Assembly (NCBI GenBank): GCA_039105265.1
Contig: JAPFFF010000470.1
Coordinates: 1-22,079 of the forward strand
DNA: 22,079 nt
Reading direction: 5' to 3'
Source: Tritrichomonas musculus
Taxonomy: Eukaryota; Parabasalia; Tritrichomonadida; Tritrichomonadidae
How positions within the stretch are numbered: the first letter of the stretch is position 1; each line of letters begins with the position of its first letter. The notes under the pieces are model-generated. The model was not told where the DNA came from. It made no database searches and worked only from the letters and a program-made list of their open reading frames with translations. Positions 1 to 7,014 of the stretch are shown one piece after another. The position numbers and the translations under genes are program-made.

Positions 1-790
1 TAATACTAAACAAAAGTTAATTTAACCATATTGCCAATAAATGCATTATTAAAGAGATATTTAAATGATTATTTAAAAAGTATTTTGTTTCTTTATATTT
101 CCTATATTATCATACTTATATAAGATATTAGCACTGCTATAAAGAATACTTGTTTATTTATTTTTAATATATTAGGAATTTAAAAATTAAAATAACTAAA
201 AATTAGATATATATATTAATTAAAAATTTATTATATTTATATAAAATTATATATTATAAAAAGCTATATATATTTACTAACTATGATATATTTATTAATA
301 TAAAAATATTTCAAATCTAAATAATCACTATATACAAAACAACTCGTTTTTCTAACCCGGTAGCTCAAATATTCTGAAGAGCAATTCAAAATAACTCGTT
401 TTTCTAACCCGAAATGCTCAAATATTCAATTAAATTTCTGAATATTATTTTGAAAATAAATAAAAATATTTTTAGTTATCTATTTTAACATAACCAATGA
501 ACTAAAATCATTTAGTAGTTATATATTTGCCACGATTTTTGCACTTCGTTCAAAAACCGCGTCAAATATTTCCCATCCGTGACCCCAGCCCCGCTATGTC
601 AGGTATGATCCCCCACTCTCATTAATGATCTTCCACTGGGCTGCTCTCAGGATTCCTCTCAACGCTCTGCTAGGAAGGAGGTCCCGTATCGTTAATATCA
701 AAAAAGATATAGAAAAAGTTGTTAATTGTGTGGTTTACTTAAAACCTAGTATGAGAGTATTTATTAAACGTCCTCTCAATAAACGTATTT
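1..790. other. Gene-free left flank: AT desert, then a GC-richer island
   Basis: No gene is supported here. Bases 1-530 are extremely AT-rich, low-complexity sequence with many short A and T runs. Bases about 540-690 are clearly richer in G and C, with several C runs, and look unlike both the desert and the genes that follow. This could be the flank of the element, part of a terminal repeat, or a remnant of a host repeat. I see no tRNA, no initiator motif and no convincing reading frame. Confidence 0.6.
341..427. repeat. Two direct copies of a ~34-bp sequence
   Basis: A 34-35 bp sequence beginning AACTCGTTTTTCTAACCCG and ending GCTCAAATATTC occurs at 341-374 and again at 393-427. A few bases differ between its two conserved halves. 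The copies lie 52 bp apart inside otherwise unstructured AT-rich DNA. Conservation of both halves suggests a tandem duplication or paired binding sites; the function is unknown. Confidence 0.75.
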
Positions 791-1387
791 TTAAGCTTTC
801 CAATCTGGATCTTTTTTGAAGTCATCTGGTGCGTCTTCTTCTTCCTCCTCGAGTACATATTCGTACTCGTATTCAATTTGTTCAGTTTCCACTTTTTGAG
901 GAGGTGGTTGATCGAGAAAACAACCATTTTCGAGGCGTTCATTTCGGACTTTATCTTGAAGGAACTGCTTAATCGCCTCAAATTCGGCTCTATCGGTGAT
1001 TTCATGGCGAATATGAGCCATATCTTGGCCAATATTTTTGTCAAAATCGAGATAAATATCAGCCAGTAATCCGTCTTGTAGGAATGATTTGTAGAGATAA
1101 TAGAATGCTAATCCGCGAATTATGCGGTTGTGTTCAATTCCATTGAATCCTAAAACGTCGATTGAGTACTTGTCTGTATCAATAAAATCAGGTGGCTCTG
1201 GAAATTTCTTAACATTTGGATTTGCTTCGAATTCAGTTTCTTCGGTTTCAGTATAATCCCATGGACGTGGATTTTCATTTTTACCTAATGAAGGTTGAAC
1301 TTTTTTGGTTTCTTGTGAGAAAGATTCTTCATCGTTATCTTCAGTATCAGCTTGTTCATCTATGGTTTCCTGTTGCTGGGACGACAT
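791..1387 (-). CDS. Acidic protein of unknown function (198 aa)
   Basis: I do not recognise this protein. The N-terminal ~60 residues and the C-terminal tail are rich in Glu, Asp and Gln and probably disordered. The tail ends in a run of acidic residues (YEYEYVLEEEEEDAPDD). The middle part, about residues 65-145, has a hydrophobic pattern consistent with a small alpha-helical fold (GLAFYYLYKSFLQDGLLADIY region). The start follows an initiator-like TCATTTTTT by a few bases on the minus strand. It is divergent from the 594-residue protein at 1531, with 143 bp between starts, so the two are probably co-expressed. The acidic character could suit a partner of the basic proteins at the other end of the element, but that is only a guess. 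Confidence 0.7.
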   Translation of the reverse strand: MSSQQQETIDEQADTEDNDEESFSQETKKVQPSLGKNENPRPWDYTETEETEFEANPNVKKFPEPPDFIDTDKYSIDVLGFNGIEHNRIIRGLAFYYLYKSFLQDGLLADIYLDFDKNIGQDMAHIRHEITDRAEFEAIKQFLQDKVRNERLENGCFLDQPPPQKVETEQIEYEYEYVLEEEEEDAPDDFKKDPDWKA

Positions 1388-1446
1388 GAGAAAAAATGAG
1401 GTGATGAGGTGAGCTCGAAAAATCTAATTTTTATTTGGGTCCCTCA

Positions 1447-1470
1447 GGGTACCCCCTAGGTTTTTAGGGG
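1447..1470. repeat. GC-rich palindromes in the divergent promoter
   Basis: GGGTACCC at 1447-1454 is a perfect 8-bp palindrome. CCCCTA at 1453-1458 can pair with TAGGGG at 1465-1470 across a 6-base loop. These sit in an otherwise AT-rich region and mark the one place where the two related divergent promoters differ strongly. Function unknown; a protein-binding site or a small hairpin are both possible. Confidence 0.6.
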
Positions 1471-1471
1471 T

Positions 1472-1526
1472 GGCGACCGTTAACCAAAAATCTAATTTTT
1501 TCCCGTGAGGTCATCACATCATTTTT
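1472..1526 (+). repeat. Promoter repeat, copy 1
   Basis: This 55-bp segment begins GGCGACCGTTAACC, continues through TCTAATTTTTTC and ends GAGGTCATCACATCATTTTT. It is nearly identical to 3830-3885. Both copies lie directly before a plus-strand gene and opposite a minus-strand gene. Confidence 0.85.
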
Positions 1527-1530
1527 TAGC

Positions 1531-3315
1531 ATGCACAGCAGAAGCTATGTCGTCACCAAAGAGAGAATGAAATCTCTACAAGAAAAGAAGGAATATGATC
1601 TAGTTGGTCATACGAATAAAAATGGAATGCAAAGAGAAGTGTCAAAGGGCATTCAGATATCTAAACACGGGGCCAAAAGTCAACGATTTATACTTAATCT
1701 AGAAGACGAAAATGATGATCAATCAAAAAGCCAACCAACACCAAAAAAGGTCAAATTTGTAGTAAATCCGCCAGGAAAAGTCAAATTGTCAAAAAATACT
1801 GAAGAATCAAAGAAAGACGAAATCCCAACCCCTGGATTCAAAAAAGTTGATCCTCCTTTGCCAAATCGAAAATTTGAAATACCAGAAGATAAAGTTGTAC
1901 AAAAACATCACCTTCGATTACCAACAATTTCTCATGACAAATTAGCCGAAATGAGGGCAAAAGGTATTACAGTGAAAAAGCATATGCAAAGTTGGCTAGC
2001 AGATAACGAATTTTTTGAAGGGATACCAGATGATGAATTAAATCAAATTGCCACAATGTTGCTTGGTGAAGAATTATTTGCCTATGATTTAGAGCATTCT
2101 TTTGTTGATGATCTCAATGAAAATGGTGATATCGTTATTTGGTCAGAATTCTATGTTGATGTTTTAAAAGATGAAAATGCTCGATTACTAAGCGGTAATT
2201 ACGAAAAGGATTTACCAGCAATGAAAAAGAAATATTCAAAACCAAAAGAATTAGACGAAGATCTGGTTTCAATACTCAAATACGTTAAAACAGAAGAATT
2301 CAGAAGAAAGAAAAATTACATTCGATTAGTTTTCTCTCAAAATGAAGAAAATCAAGCATCACTCAGTAAACAAGTAGAGAAAGATAAACAAAAATTCATA
2401 GAAGAACGTTTACGTAAGATGAATGAAACAATTCAACCTGACCCTGTCAAACCTACAATCATCAAAAAGAAGAAAAGGAAGGTAGTCTCAAGAAAACAAT
2501 TAGAAAAAATGAACAAAGTTATTGAATCTGATCAACCAAAGAAAAAGGTAACAAGTCGATCACAAATTCCTCGTGCCAAGCCTGATCAACCGCCTTCAAC
2601 ATCAAGAATCAGATTACGAGTAAAAAATAGGAAAGATAAGCATCTGGAAAATGACGAATTAGCAAGAACAGATTTAATTGTAGAATTGAAAAAGATATAC
2701 AAAGACAAGACGGAAGAAGAAATCAAAGAAATCGCTAATCAAAGAATCCAAACTCACAAAGACCGAGGTTTTGAATTTACAATTTTACCGTTTCCATGGA
2801 ATTTCCTCAACGACGAAGAATTCGAAATTCACACGAAGATCAGAGAAGAAGAATCAAAGAAAAATTTGGCATTCAATCGTTTGGCTACAGCATTCGAATA
2901 TGCTCATCCTGACATGACGCACGACGAAATAGAGATCGCCACAAGAGAAAGACTCAAAGATTTCATCGACAATTATAGAGAAATAACTGATATTCAATTG
3001 GAAGAATTTCTTGATGAACAAGAATTTGCTGCCTATAAAGAAAAAGAACAAAGAATCCAAGAAGAAAAAGAAAAACGAAAAAAAGAAAGAGAAAGATTAG
3101 CAAGAAAAGTTGGTAAACCAATAACGGAAACAATCGATAAAATTTTGCAAACTCAAACAGCGAAAGAACCAATACAACAACAATCCAACCAATTAGCTGA
3201 ATTTAATGATTTCTGGCTCGATAAATCAAATGACAATTCATCCTTTGAAAGTTTCTCAGATTCAGATTCTGATGTCGTTGAAAAATTACCAAGCGACACT
3301 CCCTCCGATAATTGA
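1531..3315 (+). CDS. Large charged protein with three related ~55-residue segments (594 aa), function unknown
   Basis: The protein is rich in Lys, Glu and Gln and has no membrane segment. I see three segments with a similar helical pattern: about residues 129-190 (KLAEMRAKG... DDELNQIA), 377-440 (ELKKIYKDKTEEEIKEIA) and 447-510 (HPDMTHDEIEIATRERLKDF). Each centres on an acidic stretch followed by E-I-A or Q-I-A. Long basic linkers lie between them (about 265-375), followed by a Glu/Lys coiled-coil-like stretch (about 500-535) and an acidic Ser/Asp tail. The start is the first ATG after the TCATCACATCATTTTTT initiator. It is the longest protein of unknown function here, so it could be structural, but I see no capsid-like beta-rich pattern. 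It ends at TGA, without the TAAATAAA seen elsewhere. Confidence 0.75.
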   Translation: MHSRSYVVTKERMKSLQEKKEYDLVGHTNKNGMQREVSKGIQISKHGAKSQRFILNLEDENDDQSKSQPTPKKVKFVVNPPGKVKLSKNTEESKKDEIPTPGFKKVDPPLPNRKFEIPEDKVVQKHHLRLPTISHDKLAEMRAKGITVKKHMQSWLADNEFFEGIPDDELNQIATMLLGEELFAYDLEHSFVDDLNENGDIVIWSEFYVDVLKDENARLLSGNYEKDLPAMKKKYSKPKELDEDLVSILKYVKTEEFRRKKNYIRLVFSQNEENQASLSKQVEKDKQKFIEERLRKMNETIQPDPVKPTIIKKKKRKVVSRKQLEKMNKVIESDQPKKKVTSRSQIPRAKPDQPPSTSRIRLRVKNRKDKHLENDELARTDLIVELKKIYKDKTEEEIKEIANQRIQTHKDRGFEFTILPFPWNFLNDEEFEIHTKIREEESKKNLAFNRLATAFEYAHPDMTHDEIEIATRERLKDFIDNYREITDIQLEEFLDEQEFAAYKEKEQRIQEEKEKRKKERERLARKVGKPITETIDKILQTQTAKEPIQQQSNQLAEFNDFWLDKSNDNSSFESFSDSDSDVVEKLPSDTPSDN

Positions 3316-3388
3316 GAGATCGGAATAAAAAAACTCTCAAAAAAGATTTAGGTTTTTAATAAACCAATTTAATTAATTAATTTTTTAT

Positions 3389-3805
3389 TTATTTCTTTTC
3401 TTTATCTTTTTCTTCTTCTTTTTCTTTGTCTTCGACTTTTTTAGTAGTTTCTTTTGGTATGGGAATCGGAACGAATTTCCCTTTATCATAACCAATCATC
3501 ATTCCAGGTGACAAAAATGGTCGAATAAACTCAATATGAGTATCGAACCAAAGAATTAATTTTTCTTTCGATCGAATATCTTCCCTTGAAAGACTTGGAG
3601 TTTCTGATGGAATATTATGATCAATACATTGCATCATAACTTTTGCAACTGCTGATAATTTTTGAAGGGATACATTTTCCCCATACCTTGATTTCAACAT
3701 TTTCCAACCTTGAGTTCTTTTTGGATTTCTCATGTCTTTTGCAGACATAGATGGTATATCATCTTTAATTTCTTTTTGTTCAGGTACACTTTGTTTGTCC
3801 GACAT
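3389..3805 (-). CDS. Small protein of unknown function with Lys/Glu tail (138 aa)
   Basis: I do not recognise this protein. A disordered N terminus of about 25 residues leads to a compact region, about 28-115, with conserved-looking aromatic and hydrophobic residues (WKMLKSRYGENVSLQKLSAVAK, LILWFDTHIEFIRPFL). It ends in a low-complexity Lys/Glu tail (about 118-138). The pattern suggests a small helical domain. The start ATG follows a TTCATTTTTTT initiator on the minus strand. It is divergent from the 92-residue protein at 3894, with 88 bp between starts. Confidence 0.7.
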   Translation of the reverse strand: MSDKQSVPEQKEIKDDIPSMSAKDMRNPKRTQGWKMLKSRYGENVSLQKLSAVAKVMMQCIDHNIPSETPSLSREDIRSKEKLILWFDTHIEFIRPFLSPGMMIGYDKGKFVPIPIPKETTKKVEDKEKEEEKDKEKK

Positions 3806-3893
3806 TAAAAAAAATGAACTTTTTCACTAGGCGACCGTTAACCAAAAAATCTAATTTTTTCTCGTGAGGTCATCACATCATTTTTATACAAGC
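3806..3893. promoter_or_regulatory. Divergent promoter between the 138-aa and 92-aa genes
   Basis: The right-facing half is the second copy of the 55-bp promoter repeat (3830-3885), with a Myb-like ACCGTTAACC and the GAGGTCATCACATCATTTTT initiator block. The left-facing half has GTTCATTTTTTTT directly before the minus-strand ATG. The ATG at 3894 is chosen because it is the first one after the initiator; the in-frame upstream triplet at 3864 is GTG and lies inside the promoter. Confidence 0.65.
3830..3885 (+). repeat. Promoter repeat, copy 2
   Basis: Near-identical to 1472-1526, with one added A and one C-to-T difference in the part compared. Such high identity between two intergenic regions, beside genes that are not similar, indicates a recent copy or strong selection on the whole block. 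Confidence 0.85.
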
Positions 3894-4172
3894 ATGGAAG
3901 CCCGTACGATCCAACACTTACTTGAAGTTGTCGAAGCTCTTGATAGTGTTCATGAATGGAGAACTATTTCTGATGATCTTGATCAAAGAGAAAAAATGGC
4001 ATATATGCTCCAAGAAGCTGCAGCCAATATGAATCACTTCGATGATGTTCGTGTGATAATGAATGATGGAGATAGCTCAAATGAAGAAAAAGCTAACGAA
4101 CTTGAATGCTTCTTCATTGAAGAATTAAAGACAGGTTTGAAAAATCTCAAACGCTGGAACGAAAGGAAATAA
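3894..4172 (+). CDS. Small acidic helical protein (92 aa), function unknown
   Basis: The reading frame from the first ATG after the initiator gives 92 residues beginning MEARTIQHLLEVVEALDSV. It is rich in Glu and Asp, with heptad-like hydrophobic spacing, so it is probably all alpha-helical. There is no membrane segment, no signal peptide and no recognised domain. It is divergent from the 138-aa gene and shares the promoter class of the 594-aa gene. It ends in TAATTAATTAAATAAA, which provides the stop-adjacent poly(A)-like signal. Confidence 0.65.
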   Translation: MEARTIQHLLEVVEALDSVHEWRTISDDLDQREKMAYMLQEAAANMNHFDDVRVIMNDGDSSNEEKANELECFFIEELKTGLKNLKRWNERK

Positions 4173-4199
4173 TTAATTAAATAAACAATTCAATTTACT

Positions 4200-4266
4200 G
4201 CATTTTTTGACACCCTTTTTATTTTTGCATTTTTTGACACTCTTTTTATTTTTGCATTTTCTGACA
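4200..4266 (+). repeat. 27-bp tandem repeat (about 2.5 units) resembling the initiator block
   Basis: Units of 27 bp begin GCATTTTTTGACAC and end CTTTTTATTTTT. They lie at 4200-4226 and 4227-4253, with a partial third unit at 4254-4266. The unit resembles the TTTTGACACTTCACTTTTATTTTTG part of the coiled-coil gene promoters, but without the TCA and without a plus-strand gene after it. It lies between the ends of two convergent genes. It may be a decayed or duplicated promoter, or a transcription end region. Confidence 0.75.
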
Positions 4267-4268
4267 AT

Positions 4269-5657
4269 TCAAATAGGATCTAATCTATAACGAGGTAATA
4301 TTTGAGTATTTCCTTTAAGATCTTGTATTAAATATTTACCATTTTGAAAACCTTTTACAAAAAATCTACCAGGTTGAGTTATTGATCGTCTTTTTTTAAG
4401 AGTGTCTTTATTATTATATACAATTACTTCTTGGTTTTCTTTTAAATTATAACCTTTTTGAGCAGAAACATTATAATTAGCTTGAGAAATACGTCTACAA
4501 ATAAAAGTATATAAATCAGAATTATTTTGCATTTGACTAGGAGAAACATTCATACCTGCATATTTTGACAAAGTTAAGTGTGGGGCATTATTATATTGAA
4601 CAACTAATTCTTTTAATATTTCAGGGGAGATTTCTCGTTGAACTTCATAAGCCATATCTCTCAAAGTTCTAATAATTCTATCAACTATACCTAATGAAGA
4701 ATGTAATGGGCTAGTTGTTTGTTTTTCACCTGGTTTTCGTAAAAATGATGGATAATGATAATCATCCATTCTATCAACAGGTTCCCATTTAATTCCATTT
4801 GAGTTTAAAAAATTAATTGTTTCTTCAGAACAAAAACCTTTTTCACCATCTCCGGTCAATATTTTAGGTTTCATTCCTTGTTGAAATAAAGTATTTAAAG
4901 CTTTTGTTATTGAAATAGATGTTTTTTGTCCAGCAGTCATAATTTTATTTATATCACCAAAACATTCTCTACCTAAAGGAATTGCATATAAATATCGACT
5001 ATTGGCTTCTATACAAATTAAGTACCCAACATTTTTTTCAAACATAATATCAATTAAATAAGTACCAGGTTCACATAATTTATGTAAATAATATTTTTTA
5101 TTCTTATTAGTTGGAAATTGTTTCTTTTGAACATAATCATCTTCAGAAACATAATTTGGCTCAATAACTTTTTCAAATTGTTTTAATAATACATGTCTTT
5201 TATTTTTATTTCTAAATGCAATATCAGGTACATTTGTTTTACCTTTGAATTCAACTATCATTCCTGGTTGTTCCATAATTTTTGTAATATATATTTCATA
5301 CCATTCTTCCATAGTATATTTATCTTTACCTTTTTTCCATCCAGAGGTCAATTTTTCAAATTCAGGAAAAGTACGAATATTTTCATTATGTAAATTATTA
5401 ATTACATGGTTCTCAATTTTTTCTTCAAAACTTAATTCATCATCAGGAATTTTTTCATCTGTGATTACAGGTAATGATTCAGATAATACTTTTCGAAATT
5501 CTGAATAAGCATTATAAATTTGTTCAAATTCATCATCAGTTACAAAATCTTTTTGATACCCTTTATAATTTCTAGCTTCATTTGGCATTATTAATTTCTT
5601 TTGATAAGCTTTCTTTTCTAAATAATTCATTAATTTTTCACCTTCTGACGATAACAT
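4269..5657 (-). CDS. int: Polinton-type rve (DDE/D) integrase, 462 aa
   Basis: This is an integrase of the retroviral/Polinton rve superfamily, expected to join element ends to host DNA in the nucleus. The core has an RNase H-like fold with acidic residues at D203 (YLIDIMF), D270 (LTGDGEKGF) and D326 (HSSLGIVDRIIRTLRD). The last motif is the classical element-integrase signature around the third acidic residue. Residues about 405-460 form a basic, beta-rich C-terminal domain (VIVYNN... GRFFVKGF... YRLDPI) like the SH3/chromo-like domains of this family. The N-terminal ~190 residues hold the usual helical DNA-binding part; I did not see a clear zinc-binding HHCC set. The gene looks whole. It is divergent from the small coiled-coil gene at 5715, so integration and that gene may be expressed together. 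Confidence 0.9.
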   Translation of the reverse strand: MLSSEGEKLMNYLEKKAYQKKLIMPNEARNYKGYQKDFVTDDEFEQIYNAYSEFRKVLSESLPVITDEKIPDDELSFEEKIENHVINNLHNENIRTFPEFEKLTSGWKKGKDKYTMEEWYEIYITKIMEQPGMIVEFKGKTNVPDIAFRNKNKRHVLLKQFEKVIEPNYVSEDDYVQKKQFPTNKNKKYYLHKLCEPGTYLIDIMFEKNVGYLICIEANSRYLYAIPLGRECFGDINKIMTAGQKTSISITKALNTLFQQGMKPKILTGDGEKGFCSEETINFLNSNGIKWEPVDRMDDYHYPSFLRKPGEKQTTSPLHSSLGIVDRIIRTLRDMAYEVQREISPEILKELVVQYNNAPHLTLSKYAGMNVSPSQMQNNSDLYTFICRRISQANYNVSAQKGYNLKENQEVIVYNNKDTLKKRRSITQPGRFFVKGFQNGKYLIQDLKGNTQILPRYRLDPI

Positions 5658-5714
5658 TTAAATTTCAATAAAGAGCGGTTTTGACAGACCATAATGTTAT
5701 TTGTTTTCTTGATA
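5658..5714. promoter_or_regulatory. Bidirectional promoter between integrase and first coiled-coil gene
   Basis: The spacer contains GCGGTTTTGACAGACCAT, the same block that precedes the polymerase and the 55-aa membrane protein. Read leftward it gives AACCGC followed by a T-rich stretch up to the integrase ATG. An ATG at 5694 lies at the presumed transcription start and is judged too early; the ATG at 5715 follows at the distance seen in the other genes. Confidence 0.65.
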
Positions 5715-6014
5715 ATGTCAGAAAGTGCACTTGTCTCAAAACAATTGGAAATAAAATTGAAAATGGTACTGAAACAAAAAGAAGATAATAATAATGAATT
5801 CAAAAAGTTTTGGGATGACGTTCGTGAAAGAGAAGAAGAAAAAAGAGAAACATCTGAATCAATGAGAGAAGGGTATGAAAGTGATAAAGTTTATCCAACA
5901 AAAGACGAAATCAAAAAGAAAGATGATGAATTTCGATTGGAAGCTGAAATAATTAACCTGGAAATACAAATCTTGAAAAAGAAAATTGCTGAAGCAAGAA
6001 TTAACGAACTTTAA
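5715..6014 (+). CDS. Small coiled-coil protein (99 aa), first of tandem array
   Basis: The protein begins MSESALVSKQLEIKLKMVLKQ and is almost entirely charged helix: a first helix, a Glu/Arg/Lys-rich middle, and a last helix ending KKIAEARINEL. That last motif recurs at the end of the 209-aa protein (LTKIAEARIQEI) and inside it (IAAARVREM), so the genes are related. No membrane segment or enzyme motif is visible. The start at 5715 is preferred to the ATG at 5694, which coincides with the initiator; the longer form would add seven mostly hydrophobic residues (MLFVFLI). It stops inside TTTAAATAAA. Function unknown; a scaffold, an oligomerising factor or a host-interaction factor are all possible. 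Confidence 0.7.
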   Translation: MSESALVSKQLEIKLKMVLKQKEDNNNEFKKFWDDVREREEEKRETSESMREGYESDKVYPTKDEIKKKDDEFRLEAEIINLEIQILKKKIAEARINEL

Positions 6015-6056
6015 ATAAAAAAGCAGTTTTGACACTTCACTTTTATTTTTGTATTT
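6012..6056 (+). promoter_or_regulatory. Stop/poly(A)/promoter cassette, copy 1
   Basis: TAAATAAAAAAGCAGTTTTG followed by ACACTTCACTTTTATTTTTG joins the stop of one gene to the ATG of the next. It contains the stop codon, a UAAA-type poly(A) signal, a Myb-like site variant (GCAGTTTTGACA) and the TCACTTTTA initiator. The ATG follows about 20 bases after the initiator A. Confidence 0.75.
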
Positions 6057-6296
6057 ATGTCTAAATTGGAAGAAAAATTAATAAGTCTTCGAGAAGAATG
6101 GAAAGAAAAATGGAAACAAATAAGAAGAATTCAAAAAAATGCACCTAATTACACAAATGAGGATGCAATTATAATTTATGATGAATCCAAATTATCGATG
6201 GATGATCAAGAAGAATTGGAACGATTACGAAGAGAAAGAGACCGACTCCGATATCAAATGAAAGAAATTCAAGAACTTTTAAGAGAAATTAAATAA
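6057..6296 (+). CDS. Small coiled-coil protein (79 aa)
   Basis: The protein starts MSKLEEKLISLREEWKEKWK and forms a helix, a short linker holding IIIYDESKLS, and a second helix (EELERLRRERDRLRYQMKEI). This helix-linker-helix module is clearly paralogous to the first ~80 residues of the gene at 7015, which has LIIYDESKLF and EELERLRREKEKL at equal spacing. It is weakly like the 65-aa protein at 7480. It is probably an antiparallel helical hairpin that dimerises. Function unknown. Confidence 0.75.
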   Translation: MSKLEEKLISLREEWKEKWKQIRRIQKNAPNYTNEDAIIIYDESKLSMDDQEELERLRRERDRLRYQMKEIQELLREIK

Positions 6297-6335
6297 AAAA
6301 GCAGTTTTGACACTTCACTTTTATTTTTTGTATTT
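6294..6335 (+). promoter_or_regulatory. Stop/poly(A)/promoter cassette, copy 2
   Basis: Same block as at 6012, with one extra T in the T run. It joins the stop of the 79-aa gene to the ATG of the 209-aa gene and carries GCAGTTTTGACA and TCACTTTTATTTTTT. Confidence 0.75.
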
Positions 6336-6965
6336 ATGTCTGAACGTACTTATTGGGAAGAACAATTAGAGCTCGTGAGAAAACAATATCAAGATGTACA
6401 TGAAAAATGGTTCAAGCTAATGTCTTCTAACATGACTGAAGAAGCAGATCAACTCAAAGACGAAGAAAAAATTCTCTTTGATGAAATAATTCAAATAAGA
6501 AAAAATATTGCTGCAGTCAAAGTTCAAGAAATGTCGGAAAGTTCCTCTTTGGAAGAACAATTAGTAGCAGTGAGAAAACAATATCAAGAACAAAAACAAC
6601 TCAAAGACTATGAAGATCAACTCTTAACGGAAATGGATTTTATCAGGCAACTAATTGCTGCAGCAAGAGTTCGAGAAATGTCTGATAGTTTCTCTTTGGA
6701 AGAACAATTAGTGGCAGTGAGACAACAAAAAAAAGAAATTGACAAATGTATTAAAGCCACTGGTTACAAGGAAATTTGGGATTTGCCAAAAAAATTTGGT
6801 GATGAAGGCTATCAGGAAGAATTAATACGTAACGAAGAAATAAAGAAGAAAAATCTTCACCTCTGGGATGAAGCCTGTATTCTATCAATTCAAAAGGAAA
6901 TTATCCTAACAAAAATTGCTGAAGCAAGAATTCAAGAAATTGAAGAAAAAAGACCAAAAAGCTAA
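6336..6965 (+). CDS. Triple-module coiled-coil protein (209 aa)
   Basis: Three related modules follow one another. Module 1 is residues 1-65, beginning MSERTYWEEQLELVRKQYQ. Module 2 is 66-114, beginning MSESSSLEEQLVAVRKQYQ. Module 3 is 115-209, beginning MSDSFSLEEQLVAVRQQ. Each starts with Met-Ser-acidic and ends in a helix of the type I-x-x-I-A-A-x-(K/R)-V-(Q/R)-E-M. The last module is longer, with a middle insertion, and ends LTKIAEARIQEI as does the 99-aa neighbour. The retained Met-Ser at each junction suggests that separate copies of one small gene were fused in frame. No catalytic motif is visible. It lies in the same tandem array with the same promoter cassette. Confidence 0.75.
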   Translation: MSERTYWEEQLELVRKQYQDVHEKWFKLMSSNMTEEADQLKDEEKILFDEIIQIRKNIAAVKVQEMSESSSLEEQLVAVRKQYQEQKQLKDYEDQLLTEMDFIRQLIAAARVREMSDSFSLEEQLVAVRQQKKEIDKCIKATGYKEIWDLPKKFGDEGYQEELIRNEEIKKKNLHLWDEACILSIQKEIILTKIAEARIQEIEEKRPKS

Positions 6966-7014
6966 ACTTTAAATAAAAAAGCAGTTTTGACACTTCACTT
7001 TTATTTTTGTATTT
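6966..7014 (+). promoter_or_regulatory. Stop/poly(A)/promoter cassette, copy 3
   Basis: CTTTAAATAAAAAAGCAG, then TTTTGACACTTCACTTTTAT, then the ATG at 7015. The 5' part matches copy 1 including the CTTTAAA before it, although here the stop of the upstream gene lies a few bases earlier, which shows the block was copied as a unit. Confidence 0.75.

Larger units (their letters stand above)
1388..1530. promoter_or_regulatory. Divergent promoter region, class with GAGGTCATCACATCATTTTT
   Basis: This spacer separates two divergent starts. Facing right it has a Myb-like site (GACCGTTAACC, 1475-1485), then GAGGTCATCACATCATTTTT ending just before the ATG at 1531. Facing left it has the related CACCTCATCACCTCATTTTT directly before the ATG at 1387. 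The sequence 1472-1526 recurs almost unchanged at 3830-3885. Between the two initiators is a GC-rich palindromic insert (about 1437-1471) that the other copy lacks. Initiator and Myb readings rest on known Trichomonas promoter structure. Confidence 0.65.

Noticed and set aside
536-556. Hairpin TTTTTG / CAAAAA with a 9-base loop
   Set aside because: A six-pair A/T-rich stem is expected by chance in this composition; no T run or other terminator context follows.
625-819. Open frame of 64 residues on the plus strand at the GC-richer island
   Set aside because: It has no initiator or Myb core upstream, it overlaps the end of the 198-aa minus-strand gene, and its composition changes halfway. I cannot support it as a gene.
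739-1069. Overlapping frames on both strands near the 198-aa gene
   Set aside because: These are shadows of the minus-strand gene: basic or hydrophobic by-products of its acidic codons, without promoter.
3864-3893. Upstream extension of the 92-aa gene
   Set aside because: The extension would start at GTG and would translate the promoter repeat itself, which is a copy of a non-coding block elsewhere.
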